NCBI RefSeq assembly: GCF_021513275.1
Contig: NZ_CP090978.1
Coordinates: 992,001-1,056,000 of the forward strand
DNA length: 64,000 nucleotides
Source: Paenibacillus hexagrammi
GTDB lineage: Bacteria > Bacillota > Bacilli > Paenibacillales > NBRC-103111
Direction of reading: 5' to 3'
Numbering within the stretch: position 1 is the first letter of the stretch; every line of letters starts with the position of its first letter. This document shows, piece after piece, positions 1-8,262 of this stretch. Under the pieces are notes generated by a model. It saw nothing but the letters and a program-made list of their open reading frames with translations, was not told the DNA's origin and did not search any database. The position numbers were made by a program, and so were the translations under genes.

Positions 1-144
1 ATTGGTCGCTTTCAACGTGACCTGCTGCGCATTTGCGGGAGGAGCTTCATTAGCGGCATCCGCGGATTTATCTGTTTTGCTGCCGCAGGCTGTCATGGCA
101 AGAATCAGGCTGACGCCCATCAGTAAGGCAAGTAGTTTTTTCAT
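1..144 (-). CDS. Lipoprotein, N-terminal part only
   Basis: The gene starts at 144 on the minus strand and runs off the left edge. A good ribosome binding site (GGAGGG) lies just upstream of the ATG. The visible 48 residues begin MKKLLALLMGVSLILA and continue to a lipobox ending TACG near residue 20, so the product should be exported and lipid-anchored. After the cysteine comes a short Lys/Asp/Ala/Pro linker and then the beginning of a beta strand (QQVTLKATN). That pattern is reminiscent of membrane-anchored cupredoxins related to cytochrome oxidase subunit II, but too little is visible to claim it. Confidence 0.75.
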   Translation of the reverse strand, partial: MKKLLALLMGVSLILAMTACGSKTDKSADAANEAPPANAQQVTLKATN

Positions 145-245
145 ATGGACCCTCCGTACAACTATTTTTTGTTACAGATGTATTGTACATGAGGCTCATG
201 CAAAAAGCAGTGACAAACTGGTGAAGGGTTTGTGGCAAAAAACAG

Positions 246-293
246 AAAAAGATCGGCCCGGCGTAAGAACTACGCAAGCAGACCGATCTTTTT
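246..293 (-). terminator. Intrinsic terminator, possibly bidirectional
   Basis: An 11-bp inverted repeat (AAAAAGATCGG with CCGATCTTTTT) lies between the two leftmost minus-strand genes. Its arms end in A5 and T5 runs, so it can terminate in either direction. It most likely ends the transcript of the PF04020 gene. Confidence 0.75.
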
Positions 294-332
294 GTGCGCT
301 TGCCATCGGAAAATGATACGCAAAGTACGCTA

Positions 333-698
333 CTATCGATGTTCACGACCGGAGATGCCTTGCTCGAAAGGCGTTTTCACCGGAATAAACAAGTCGATAA
401 TCCCGATAACCAAAGCAGCTAGAATCGCACCTATCATGCTGGAAGAGACGTTGGAGACGATGAATTGTGCTCCCCATATCACAAGAGCACTTACAAGGAA
501 ACCAACAATACCTCTGCCAAAAGGAGTGATTTGTTTGCCGAAGATCCCTTCAATGATCCATGCGGCAACAGCGATAACCAGCGCAAGGAAAAATGCGCTC
601 CAGAACCCGCCGACTTGAAAACCAGGCACCAGCCAACTAACAAACATTAATACCAGAGCGGATACAATAAACCTGACCAAATGACCAAGAAGATGCAT
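333..698 (-). CDS. PF04020 family small membrane protein (YvlD-like, 'phage holin family')
   Basis: This is a 121-residue, very hydrophobic protein with about four predicted membrane segments and the basic/amphipathic ending FIPVKTPFEQGISG. The layout, with an internal GKQITPFGRGIVGFLVSA motif, matches the PF04020 family, which includes Bacillus YvlD and is often labelled phage holin although no phage genes are nearby. The ATG at 698 is chosen because GGAGGGATCGGT stands directly before it; the longer open frame upstream has no such site. In Bacillus related genes belong to envelope-stress regulons, but no stress promoter was recognised here. The precise function is unknown. Confidence 0.8.
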   Translation of the reverse strand: MHLLGHLVRFIVSALVLMFVSWLVPGFQVGGFWSAFFLALVIAVAAWIIEGIFGKQITPFGRGIVGFLVSALVIWGAQFIVSNVSSSMIGAILAALVIGIIDLFIPVKTPFEQGISGREHR

Positions 699-943
699 AC
701 CGATCCCTCCTTCATGTTGGGTTGAAACGATGCGTTGGGTAACTCCTGTGTTGAAACGAGCATTTTGCTTGACGGCTTGAAGACTTGAAGGTTTGACTCC
801 CTTTGGCTTAGGTGCACAGCTTAGTATGTCCCTTCCTACCGGGAATATGGCAAGCAGGATCTTCCATATAACCATAGTCTCCATAGCTAATCCTTGCAGC
901 TTTGGTTTATAATATAGGTTAGCGAAAAGGGGTTGGAGATAAA

Positions 944-3310
944 TTGAACAGCAAAATTCTAAAAACCATGGAATATGAGAAGATTTTATATAAATTAAGC
1001 CATCACGCTTCCACTTCGCTGGGGAAGGACGCCGTAGAGAAGCTGGAACCAATTGGCGAATTCGAGCATGTGAAGCTAAGACTGCAAGCAACGGATGAAG
1101 CCGTGAATGTAGAACGTTTGAAAGGCAATGCTCCTTTCGGAGGGATCCGTGATATTCGCTCTGCGATCCACCGGGCCCGAATCGGCGGCATGCTCAACAC
1201 AGCAGAGCTCCTTGATATCTCGACTACGATGTTTGGAACAAGGAGGCTCAAGCGGTTTATCCTCGCGGTGAACGAAGAATATTCGGTTCCAATGCTGAAG
1301 GAGCAGGTTGAGCTTCTTTCGGAGAACAAACCGGTTGAAGACAAAATCAACAGCTGCATCGATGAGAATGCTGCGGTGCTGGACAGCGCTAGCCCTGAGC
1401 TGGGCAGAGTTCGAAGTGAGCTGCGGACAGGAGAGGCCAGAGTACGTGAGAAGCTGGAGCAGATGATACGCACTCCCTCCATTCAGAAGATGCTGCAGGA
1501 TGTACTTGTTACTATTCGTAACGACCGGTATGTCATTCCAGTCAAACAAGAGTATCGTTCCAGCTTCGGCGGTATGATTCATGATCAATCCGCATCAGGA
1601 GCTACGCTCTTTATCGAACCAGAATCCGTTGTTCAGCTGAACAATAAAATCAGGGAGCTCAAGCTGAAGGAAGAAGTCGAGATTGAGAAAATTTTGCGCA
1701 TGCTCACCGGACTGGTTGCAGAATGTGTCGAAATGCTTGCTTCAGACGTCGAATTGCTGGCGCAGCTTGATTTTATATTTGCCAAAGCCGGTCTCGCCAG
1801 AGAATTGAAGGCTAGCAGACCAAGATTGAATGACCGGGGCTTCCTGAAAATCAAACGCGGTCGTCATCCCCTTATCGATCCTGAGGTCGTCGTGCCGCTT
1901 GACCTGGAGCTAGGCAATGATTATCAATCCATTATTGTCACGGGGCCAAATACAGGGGGGAAGACGGTTTCCCTAAAAACCGTCGGACTGCTCAGCCTGA
2001 TGGCGATGTCCGGACTGTTTGTTCCTGCTGAAGAGGGTACGCAGCTTTGCGTATTTGATGCCATCTTTGCGGATATCGGCGATGAGCAGAGTATTGAGCA
2101 GAACCTCAGTACCTTCTCCAGTCATATGACGAACATCATCCGAATCTTGCGGGATATGACGCCAAAGAGCCTTGTGCTGCTGGATGAGCTGGGGGCGGGT
2201 ACTGATCCCGCGGAAGGTTCAGCGCTTGCTATTGCTATCTTGGAATATATTCATAAAATGGGCTGCCGCATTATCGCGACTACGCACTATACGGAGCTTA
2301 AGGCCTACGCCTTCCAGCGTGCGGGTACCATTAATGCCAGTATGGAATTTGACATTCAAACGCTTAGCCCGACCTACCGTTTGCTTGTCGGCGTACCAGG
2401 CCGAAGCAACGCTTTCGCCATCGCGGAGCGGCTCGGGCTTTCGAAGCGAATCATTGAACATGCCCAGGGGCAGGTCAATGAAGAGGATCTGCGAGTCGAG
2501 TCGATGATCGCCTCGCTCGAAGAGAACCGCCGCGAAGCAGCGGCTGAGCGCGAAAGCGCTGAGCGGCTGCGGCGGGAGGCGGAAGTGCTGCGCCGGGAGT
2601 TGGAAGCGCGGCAGGAGAAGTTCGACGAGCAGCGCGACAAGCTGCTCGAGAAAGCCGAGCGCGACGCTCGCGAGGCTGTCGCCAAGGCGCGCCGCGAGGC
2701 GGACGAAGTCATCGCCGATTTGCGGCGGATGGCGCAGGAGGAAGCCGGCGGGGTCAAGGACCACCGGCTGGTGAATGCGCGACGCCGCTTGGATCAGGCG
2801 GCGCCGGAGCTGCGCGAGAAGCGCGAAGCTCGCGCGGCGAAGAAGCGGCCTGAGCAAATCGAGGCCGGCGATGAAGTGCGTGTCGTGAGCCTTGGGCAGA
2901 AAGGCCACGTCGTCGAAATTCCGAACAGCACGGAAGCCTTCGTGCAGCTCGGAATCATGAAGATGAAGGTCAATCTCAGTGACCTGGAGAAGATCGGCTC
3001 TGCACCCGCTGCCAAGAAGCCTGCTCAGAAAACTGCGACCACGGTGAAGAGGACGCGTGATGAGAATGTCAGCATGGAGCTCGACATGCGCGGTATGAAC
3101 ATGGAGGAAGCGCTGATTGCGGCTGACCGCTTTCTGGATGAATCGTTCCTGTCCAATCTGGGCCAGGTGTACTTGATTCATGGTAAGGGCACCGGCGTGC
3201 TGAGAACAGGTATGCAGGAATACCTCCGACGTCACAAGCATGTCAAATCATATAGAATGGGTAACTATAATGAAGGCGGCGCGGGTGTTACCGTTGTAGA
3301 ATTGAAATAA
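944..3310 (+). CDS. mutS2: Endonuclease MutS2 / ribosome rescue factor
   Basis: This 788-residue protein has the full MutS2 plan. An N-terminal core without the MutS mismatch-recognition domain is followed by a Walker A motif GPNTGGKT near residue 334 and a Walker B region DELGAGTDP near residue 413. A long charged coiled coil covers roughly residues 510-620, and a C-terminal Smr domain (LDMRGMNMEEA, HGKGTGVL) starts near residue 710. MutS2 proteins suppress recombination and, in Bacillus, act on collided ribosomes. The start is a TTG behind GGTTGGAG; homologues begin at the same place. A TATAAT hexamer at 908-913 may be its -10 box, but no convincing -35 box was found. The stretch 2460-2900 is visibly more GC-rich than the rest of the gene. 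Confidence 0.96.
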   Translation: MNSKILKTMEYEKILYKLSHHASTSLGKDAVEKLEPIGEFEHVKLRLQATDEAVNVERLKGNAPFGGIRDIRSAIHRARIGGMLNTAELLDISTTMFGTRRLKRFILAVNEEYSVPMLKEQVELLSENKPVEDKINSCIDENAAVLDSASPELGRVRSELRTGEARVREKLEQMIRTPSIQKMLQDVLVTIRNDRYVIPVKQEYRSSFGGMIHDQSASGATLFIEPESVVQLNNKIRELKLKEEVEIEKILRMLTGLVAECVEMLASDVELLAQLDFIFAKAGLARELKASRPRLNDRGFLKIKRGRHPLIDPEVVVPLDLELGNDYQSIIVTGPNTGGKTVSLKTVGLLSLMAMSGLFVPAEEGTQLCVFDAIFADIGDEQSIEQNLSTFSSHMTNIIRILRDMTPKSLVLLDELGAGTDPAEGSALAIAILEYIHKMGCRIIATTHYTELKAYAFQRAGTINASMEFDIQTLSPTYRLLVGVPGRSNAFAIAERLGLSKRIIEHAQGQVNEEDLRVESMIASLEENRREAAAERESAERLRREAEVLRRELEARQEKFDEQRDKLLEKAERDAREAVAKARREADEVIADLRRMAQEEAGGVKDHRLVNARRRLDQAAPELREKREARAAKKRPEQIEAGDEVRVVSLGQKGHVVEIPNSTEAFVQLGIMKMKVNLSDLEKIGSAPAAKKPAQKTATTVKRTRDENVSMELDMRGMNMEEALIAADRFLDESFLSNLGQVYLIHGKGTGVLRTGMQEYLRRHKHVKSYRMGNYNEGGAGVTVVELK

Positions 3311-3334
3311 GCCCAAAAAATTGTTCATCTTTTT

Positions 3335-3360
3335 TGAAACTCCGTCTTTGAAGCTGCGTA
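3335..3360 (+). promoter_or_regulatory. ECF sigma (SigW-type) promoter of the pspA operon
   Basis: TGAAAC at 3335-3340 is followed after exactly 16 bases by CGTA at 3357-3360. This matches the SigW/ECF consensus. The site lies about 90 bases upstream of pspA, which belongs to the SigW regulon in Bacillus subtilis. Confidence 0.8.
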
Positions 3361-3447
3361 TGTAATAAGTGTAAGCACCGGTGACGAATACAAGTATTTG
3401 CAACACCCAATCATAGACGATGTTCAAAAATTAGGAGGAATTTACAA

Positions 3448-4125
3448 ATGGGAATTTTTAAAAGACTGCGTGACATGACAATGGCTTCTATCAATGATTT
3501 GCTGGACAAAGCGGAAGATCCGGTGAAGATGCTGAACCAGTTCCTGCGTGACATGGAAGAGGATATCATGGAAGCCGAAACAGCGGTCGCGAAGCAAATC
3601 GCGATTGAAATGAAATTCAAGCAGCAGTTCGAAGAAGCGGAAGATATGGTAACCAAGCGTACGGAGCAAGCAATGAAGGCTCTCGAGCAAGGCAACGAGG
3701 ATCTTGCCCGCCGTGCGCTTCAAGATAAGAAAGAGCATCAAGAGCGTTTCGATGAGCTGAAACGTCAATACGACATCGCAAAAACGAACGCGGATCAGCT
3801 TCGCAACCAGCTTTCCGAGATGAAAGACGAGTTCTCGAAGATGAAAAACAAAAAGGATTTGCTAATCGCCCGCGCAGAATCCGCCAAGGCGCAAAAACAA
3901 ATCAACCAAGCAATGTCCGGTTTCGGTACGGATAATGCCGCTAAAGGCTTTGACCGCATGACAGAAAAAGTCATGCAAATGGAAGCGGAAGCGCAAGCGA
4001 GCGGAGAAATTCGTGCAAAAGGCCGCAGCCTCGACGATGAATTGGATCAGCTGGGCAAATCAGATGGCGTCGATGACGAACTTGCCGCTTTGAAAGCGAA
4101 GCTGGCTGAAAAAAAACAATCCTAA
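3448..4125 (+). CDS. pspA: PspA/IM30 family membrane-stress protein
   Basis: This 225-residue, almost entirely helical, highly charged protein begins MGIFKRLRDMTMASINDLLDKAEDP. The amphipathic N-terminal helix and the DP(V)KMLNQFLRDME motif are typical of PspA/IM30/Vipp1. Such proteins polymerise on damaged inner membranes and keep the proton gradient. The gene sits under an ECF-type promoter and has an ideal ribosome binding site (AGGAGG). It is followed by a DUF350 membrane protein, a 25-residue peptide and a zinc-ribbon protein, an arrangement seen around other PspA genes. Length and motifs are complete. Confidence 0.93.
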   Translation: MGIFKRLRDMTMASINDLLDKAEDPVKMLNQFLRDMEEDIMEAETAVAKQIAIEMKFKQQFEEAEDMVTKRTEQAMKALEQGNEDLARRALQDKKEHQERFDELKRQYDIAKTNADQLRNQLSEMKDEFSKMKNKKDLLIARAESAKAQKQINQAMSGFGTDNAAKGFDRMTEKVMQMEAEAQASGEIRAKGRSLDDELDQLGKSDGVDDELAALKAKLAEKKQS

Positions 4126-4150
4126 TGGTATAATCATAGCAGCACCTGCG

Positions 4151-4176
4151 AGAGACTGAGACTTGACTCAGTCTCT
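4151..4176 (+). terminator. Hairpin between pspA and the DUF350 gene
   Basis: A perfect 10-bp stem (AGAGACTGAG with CTCAGTCTCT) has a 6-base loop and is followed by a weak pyrimidine tail. It could act as a partial terminator or an mRNA-stabilising hairpin that keeps pspA more abundant than the genes behind it. Confidence 0.6.
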
Positions 4177-4205
4177 TCTACCTTTTGTAAGGAGGCAGGA
4201 GTCAT

Positions 4206-4625
4206 ATGAACGAAGAGGTGGATGTATTGCTGAGTAATCCGTATTTAGGTACGCTTGCGTTTTTTGCCGTAGCCATTATTGCTTTGGTGGTGTTCCTGAC
4301 AATCTTTGAGCTGGTTACCAAGTATGACGATTGGTCCGAGATTAAAGCAGGCAACCTTTCTGTAGCGATGGCCACCGGCGGCAAAATTTTTGGAATTTGT
4401 AACCTGTTCCGTTTTGCCATCCTTAACAACGACACGATGATTCATTCTTTGGTCTGGGCAGGTTATGGATTCTTGCTCCTGCTTGTCGCTTATTTTATTT
4501 TTGAGTTTTTAACACCTTATTTTAAAATTGACGAAGAAATCAAAAAAGACAACCGCGCAGTAGGGTTGCTTTCCATGATGATTTCCATTTCCATCTCCTA
4601 TGTGGTTGGAGCATGCGTCACCTAG
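4206..4625 (+). CDS. DUF350 family membrane protein
   Basis: This 139-residue protein has about four membrane segments and matches the DUF350 (YjfL-like) plan. Small residues and acidic/amide residues inside the helices include the stretch SEIKAGNLSVAMATGGKIFG, which carries the family's conserved glycine-rich helix. The start ATG follows AAGGAGG. The gene lies 80 bases after pspA, separated only by a hairpin, and is probably co-transcribed with it. DUF350 genes recur beside PspA in many bacteria, which suggests a membrane-stress role, but no biochemical activity is established. Confidence 0.85.
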   Translation: MNEEVDVLLSNPYLGTLAFFAVAIIALVVFLTIFELVTKYDDWSEIKAGNLSVAMATGGKIFGICNLFRFAILNNDTMIHSLVWAGYGFLLLLVAYFIFEFLTPYFKIDEEIKKDNRAVGLLSMMISISISYVVGACVT

Positions 4626-4638
4626 GAGGTAGAGGAAG

Positions 4639-4716
4639 ATGAAGTATTTGTGGGGCAGCCTGTTCGCCCTTGCACTTGTATTTGTAGTCGCAGGTGTATA
4701 TTATGTTATGAAGTAA
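4639..4716 (+). CDS. 25-residue single-span membrane peptide
   Basis: A short reading frame, MKYLWGSLFALALVFVVAGV then YYVMK, follows a strong site (TAGGAGGTAGAGGAAG) overlapping the end of the DUF350 gene. It ends 23 bases before the zinc-ribbon gene. One hydrophobic helix flanked by lysines makes a typical small transmembrane peptide. Its spacing within the operon and ribosome binding site support translation. Function is unknown; a regulatory partner of DUF350 or PspA is a reasonable guess. Confidence 0.6.
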   Translation: MKYLWGSLFALALVFVVAGVYYVMK

Positions 4717-4739
4717 GCTGGATTCGTGGAGGATTGTAG

Positions 4740-5276
4740 ATGAGTGAAAGCGACGTAACCGTGTGTCCGTGGTGTCAGACCGATATTGTGTGGGACCCGG
4801 AGATTGGTCCTGAGGAAGAGTGTCCGCATTGTTTTAATGAGTTGAACGATTACCGCAGCATTCAATTAACGGTCAAGCAAACCGGTCAGCCGCTTCGATT
4901 CGAAGACGCTTCGGAGGAAGAAGATGTAGAGGAACTGGAAGACGATGATGCATTCATGGCATGGGAGCTGGAGGAAGAGCCCCTGGACCGCTATGGGGAA
5001 GTCGTACAGAGTATGATGGATGAGCAGGAGGTTGCTCCTGAATGCTCCAGCTGTCATGAATTTATGTTGTTGTCGGGACAAGAGACAATCACGCAGCCAA
5101 CATTCGCGCCTCATATATCCAAATCACTTGGCAAGTCATTCATCGAAGGCCCTTTTTCACTGAATGTGTACATATGCCCTTCTTGCTTTAAAGTAGAAAG
5201 AACCTTATCCGAACAGGATCGCATTCGAATGGTTGATACGATCAAAGAGGATACAACAGAGCCTGAATCCGCCTAG
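4740..5276 (+). CDS. Zinc-ribbon protein of unknown function
   Basis: This 178-residue acidic protein has four Cys-x2-Cys pairs: CPWC near residue 9, CPHC near 28, CSSC near 101 and CPSC near 146. They should form two zinc ribbons, with a very acidic linker between them (about residues 60-90). There are no membrane segments. The gene closes the pspA-DUF350-peptide operon and a terminator overlaps its stop codon. A nucleic-acid or protein-binding role is likely from the zinc ribbons, but the family was not recognised. Confidence 0.75.
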   Translation: MSESDVTVCPWCQTDIVWDPEIGPEEECPHCFNELNDYRSIQLTVKQTGQPLRFEDASEEEDVEELEDDDAFMAWELEEEPLDRYGEVVQSMMDEQEVAPECSSCHEFMLLSGQETITQPTFAPHISKSLGKSFIEGPFSLNVYICPSCFKVERTLSEQDRIRMVDTIKEDTTEPESA

Positions 5277-5299
5277 GATTCGGGCTTTTGTCTTTTTTG
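5261..5299 (+). terminator. Intrinsic terminator of the pspA operon
   Basis: A 10-bp stem (GCCTGAATCC with GGATTCGGGC) overlaps the last codons of the zinc-ribbon gene and is followed by a T-rich tail (TTTTGTCTTTTTTG). Confidence 0.88.
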
Positions 5300-5380
5300 T
5301 GGCAGCCCCCGTTATATTTTCACTGGATTGGGGAAGGTTAACTAGAGCTATTTCAATCCAGGGGAAAGGTGAGGAGCAGC

Positions 5381-6700
5381 TTGCAGCACAATCATAATGG
5401 CAGTCGGGTTCATCCTGGCTGGAGCAAAGGTTCGGCGAGCACCAACTACTTCCAAGGACATGGAAGCGTCTCTAATAAAGGCGAAGGACATGGTTCGAAA
5501 CAAGGCGGACATTTGGATTCCCAAGGGATCCTTCTGCTGGCGGTTAATGCCTTGTTCGGAATCGCCAACGTGTTATCGGGCACGTTTGTAGGTGTTTATT
5601 TATGGAAGGCAAAGAATGATTACGCCATTATCGGCTGGTTCACACTCGTTACCTATCTAGCGATGGCACTTACGTTTTGGCTTGCGGGTAAGTGGGTTAA
5701 AGAATATAACAAGATGAACTGTTTGCGTGTAGGTGTTGCTGTGTCGGCCGGATTTTACATGATGGTTTTATGGCTTGGCAGCGGCAGCGTCAATCATATT
5801 GTTCCTCTGGGTATGGTGCAGGGAATTTCATCAGGCCTATTTTGGGTATCCTTCAATGTCGTCTATTTCGAGGTCACCGACCCGGACAGCAGAGACAAAT
5901 TTAACGGGTGGGCCGGTCTTCTGGGAGCTATGTCGGGCATTGTTGCTCCATGGATATCAGGTTTATTAATCGTAACGTTAGGCGATGTTCTAGGCTACCG
6001 GCTTATTTTCTCTATTTCACTCGGCATCTTCTTATTAGGTGTTGTAGTCAGCTTCTTCTTAAAGAAGAGGAAAATTGAAGGAAAGTATGAATGGTTTCTG
6101 ACAGTCCGCTGTCTCAAGCAAAAGGATACACCATGGAAAAGGGTGTTCATGGCTCTTGTGGCCCAAGGGTTCCGTGAGGGTGTGTTTGGCTTCATGATCG
6201 GGCTGTTGGTTTATATTTCTACATCCAGTGAAGGAAGCTTGGGGAATTTTGTGCTGATCAACTCGGCTGTTTCCTTAATCAGCTTTTGGGCGGCTGGAAG
6301 ATTTATTAAGCCTCACTATCGCAAAACAGCTATGCTAGTCGGAGCATCTATGATGGTTCTTGTGATTCTCCCTTTTTTCTGGAAGCTGAACTTCGCTACG
6401 CTGCTTGTATTTGGCGTAGGTGTGTCGCTGTTTTTGCCGATGTATACGATTCCGATGGTGTCCGCTGTGTTTGATTTGATCGGATCGGACGAATGTAGTG
6501 TCAAACAGCGTGAAGAGTACGTAGTTCTCAGGGAGCTGGGGTTGAATGCAGGACGTATATTGGGGGTTCTGCTCTTCATCGTGGTGGTTTCCTTTAGCAC
6601 AAAACCGATGGTGCTCAACGTACTGCTGCTTATCATCGGAAGCTCTCCGCTCGTAAGCTGGTTGTTTATGAGAAAGCAGCTAACACCAAATAAGGCTTGA
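5381..6700 (+). CDS. Major facilitator superfamily transporter
   Basis: The protein has about 439 residues with a long hydrophilic N-terminus rich in Gly, His and Ser (HNHNGSRVHPGW, GHGSKQGGH), followed by roughly twelve membrane segments. A central cytoplasmic loop holds a Lys/Arg-rich stretch (FLKKRKIEGKYEWF), as expected between the two MFS halves. The substrate cannot be told. The start is uncertain: TTG at 5381 has GGTGAGGAG four bases upstream and is preferred, while GTG at 5369 would lack a properly spaced site. The His/Gly-rich head could bind metal. The gene stands alone between terminators and cysK. Confidence 0.82.
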   Translation: MQHNHNGSRVHPGWSKGSASTNYFQGHGSVSNKGEGHGSKQGGHLDSQGILLLAVNALFGIANVLSGTFVGVYLWKAKNDYAIIGWFTLVTYLAMALTFWLAGKWVKEYNKMNCLRVGVAVSAGFYMMVLWLGSGSVNHIVPLGMVQGISSGLFWVSFNVVYFEVTDPDSRDKFNGWAGLLGAMSGIVAPWISGLLIVTLGDVLGYRLIFSISLGIFLLGVVVSFFLKKRKIEGKYEWFLTVRCLKQKDTPWKRVFMALVAQGFREGVFGFMIGLLVYISTSSEGSLGNFVLINSAVSLISFWAAGRFIKPHYRKTAMLVGASMMVLVILPFFWKLNFATLLVFGVGVSLFLPMYTIPMVSAVFDLIGSDECSVKQREEYVVLRELGLNAGRILGVLLFIVVVSFSTKPMVLNVLLLIIGSSPLVSWLFMRKQLTPNKA

Positions 6701-6759
6701 CTTCCCGCCTGAACCCATGAAAAATGATGGGTAGGCATTGGATAAGGGAGGAACGGATT

Positions 6760-7683
6760 GTGGCACATCGGAGAATGGTCGACAGTATCACGGACTTAAT
6801 TGGCGATACGCCTGCAGTACGGATTCGCCGCCTTGTGCAAGAAGGCGACGCGGAGCTTTATGTCAAGCTGGAATATTTGAATCCGAGCGGCAGTGTGAAA
6901 GACAGGGCAGCTTACAATCTAATTAGGCAGGCGGAAATAGACGGGCTTCTGAAGCCCGGATCCACCATCATAGAGCCCACGAGCGGCAATACAGGGATCG
7001 GCCTCGCTATGAATGCCGCGGCTAAAGGGTACAAAGCGATCCTGGTCATGCCTGACAATATGACGAAGGAAAGAATAAATCTCCTGAAGGCTTATGGAGC
7101 AGAGGTTGTGCTAACACCCGCAGCGGAGCGGATGCCAGGCGCCATCCGTATGGCCGAGCAGCTCAGAGACCAGATCCCGGGCAGCTTTATCCCGCAGCAG
7201 TTTGAAAATCCTGCTAATCCGGACATTCACCGTTCGACGACGGCCGAAGAGATCATACAGCAGATGGAAGGCAAGCTGGACGCTTTTGTTGCCACATCGG
7301 GAACAGGCGGAACCATTACAGGCACAGGTGAAGTGCTGAAGGATCGGCTACCGGACATTCAGATTTATGTGGTAGAGCCTAAGGGCTCTCCTGTGCTCTC
7401 AGGAGGGAGTCCCGGTCCGCATAAGCTGGTGGGAACGAGTCCCGGTTTTGTACCGAAGAACTTGAATACGCAGGTATACGATGAGATTGTGCAAGTTGCC
7501 GATGAAGACGCTCTTCAGGTGACGAAGGATTTGGCAAGACGGGAAGGGATTCTGGTAGGTCCTTCTGCAGGAGCATCCGTCTGGACGGGACTGCAGGTCG
7601 CAAGAAAGCTGGGCGCAGGTAAAAGGGTGCTGTGCATAGCGCCGGATACGGGAGAGCGTTATCTGAGCATGGATATATTTTAA
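6760..7683 (+). CDS. cysK: Cysteine synthase (O-acetylserine sulfhydrylase)
   Basis: This 307-residue PLP enzyme makes cysteine from O-acetylserine and sulfide. The PLP lysine lies in NPSGSVKDRAA (about K47). The substrate loop TSGNTG, the phosphate-binding loop SGTGGTITGTG and the ending GERYLS are all present. The GTG at 6760 is chosen because AAGGGAGG lies eight bases upstream and homologues start at the equivalent residue (SITDLIGDTP); an ATG further upstream has no site. The GPHKLVG segment fits CysK better than cystathionine beta-synthase. A terminator follows immediately. Confidence 0.92.
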   Translation: MAHRRMVDSITDLIGDTPAVRIRRLVQEGDAELYVKLEYLNPSGSVKDRAAYNLIRQAEIDGLLKPGSTIIEPTSGNTGIGLAMNAAAKGYKAILVMPDNMTKERINLLKAYGAEVVLTPAAERMPGAIRMAEQLRDQIPGSFIPQQFENPANPDIHRSTTAEEIIQQMEGKLDAFVATSGTGGTITGTGEVLKDRLPDIQIYVVEPKGSPVLSGGSPGPHKLVGTSPGFVPKNLNTQVYDEIVQVADEDALQVTKDLARREGILVGPSAGASVWTGLQVARKLGAGKRVLCIAPDTGERYLSMDIF

Positions 7684-7690
7684 AGCTAAG

Positions 7691-7732
7691 GGTTCCGAGA
7701 ATGGGCTTACAGTTCTTAGGAACCATTTTTTT
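7691..7732 (+). terminator. Intrinsic terminator after cysK
   Basis: A stem-loop formed by GGTTCCGAGAA and TTCTTAGGAACC is followed by a run of seven T and further T-rich sequence. Confidence 0.85.
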
Positions 7733-7740
7733 ATTTTATA

Positions 7741-7769
7741 TTGCATAATTATGCAACCGTTCGTATAAT
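7741..7769 (+). promoter_or_regulatory. SigA-type promoter for the small GNAT-like gene
   Basis: TTGCAT at 7741-7746 and a perfect TATAAT at 7764-7769 are separated by 17 bases, directly after the cysK terminator. Confidence 0.8.
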
Positions 7770-7809
7770 TATATAAGGAGTCTAATGAAATGGAAGGCGG
7801 ATGTTATCC

Positions 7810-8070
7810 ATGAAAATTGCTTACGTTAACGAAATTCCCGGTGACAATCAACTCCAGATGTTTATACAAGCATATACAAATAAATTTGATATTCCAGATT
7901 GTAAAAATGTGATCTCGGTGTACGATGAACAAGACTTAATTGGAATTGGTAGTATGAAGGAAGACATTGAAGTTCATGTACTGCCTGCATACCGACACCG
8001 GGAAATTGAAGGAAATGTGTGCAAGCTGCTTAAGGCGGAGCTTAAGTTCAGCACATTGTTGCATAAATAA
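7810..8070 (+). CDS. Short GNAT-like protein
   Basis: The product has about 86 residues. The stretch DLIGIGSMKEDIEVHVLPAY and then RHREIEGNVCKLL resembles the beta4-alpha3 part of GNAT acetyltransferases (a valine-rich strand, then R-x-x-x-x-G/E at the acetyl-CoA loop), but the domain is much shorter than the usual 140 or more residues. It may be a minimal GNAT or a degenerate one. ATG 7810 has GGCGG nine bases upstream; ATG 7801 is too close to it. A 14-codon frame (7785-7829) with its own AAGGAG overlaps the start in another phase and might be a leader peptide. The gene has its own promoter and terminator. Confidence 0.6.
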   Translation: MKIAYVNEIPGDNQLQMFIQAYTNKFDIPDCKNVISVYDEQDLIGIGSMKEDIEVHVLPAYRHREIEGNVCKLLKAELKFSTLLHK

Positions 8071-8084
8071 TGGATTAGAGGAGC

Positions 8085-8117
8085 CCATGGGACGTGTTCA
8101 GTCTCATGGTTTTTTTA
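8085..8117 (+). terminator. Intrinsic terminator
   Basis: A 9-bp stem with one mismatch (CCATGGGAC with GTCTCATGG) is followed by eight T, just after the GNAT-like gene. Confidence 0.8.
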
Positions 8118-8262
8118 TGTCTGGATGTCGGGAACGGGCCGAAAGGATGATTATAAAAAAATTCTCCTCGTCCTTCTGCGCTTACAGATTGAATCGGACA
8201 GCAGTTCATTGTAAGATGGGAAGATGAACATTTAACCAATGGAATGAAAGGTAGGGTTAACC

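Noticed and set aside
333-698. Phage remnant because of the 'holin' label
   Set aside because: The PF04020 family is a widespread chromosomal membrane protein, and no phage genes are nearby.
2219-3241. A 340-codon open frame on the minus strand within mutS2
   Set aside because: It is the antisense shadow of a GC-rich, coiled-coil coding region, has no ribosome binding site or family motif, and lies wholly inside an unmistakable gene.
7785-7829. A 14-codon leader peptide overlapping the GNAT-like gene
   Set aside because: It has AAGGAG four bases upstream, but no regulatory codons, hairpin or conservation evidence, so it is only mentioned in the gene entry.
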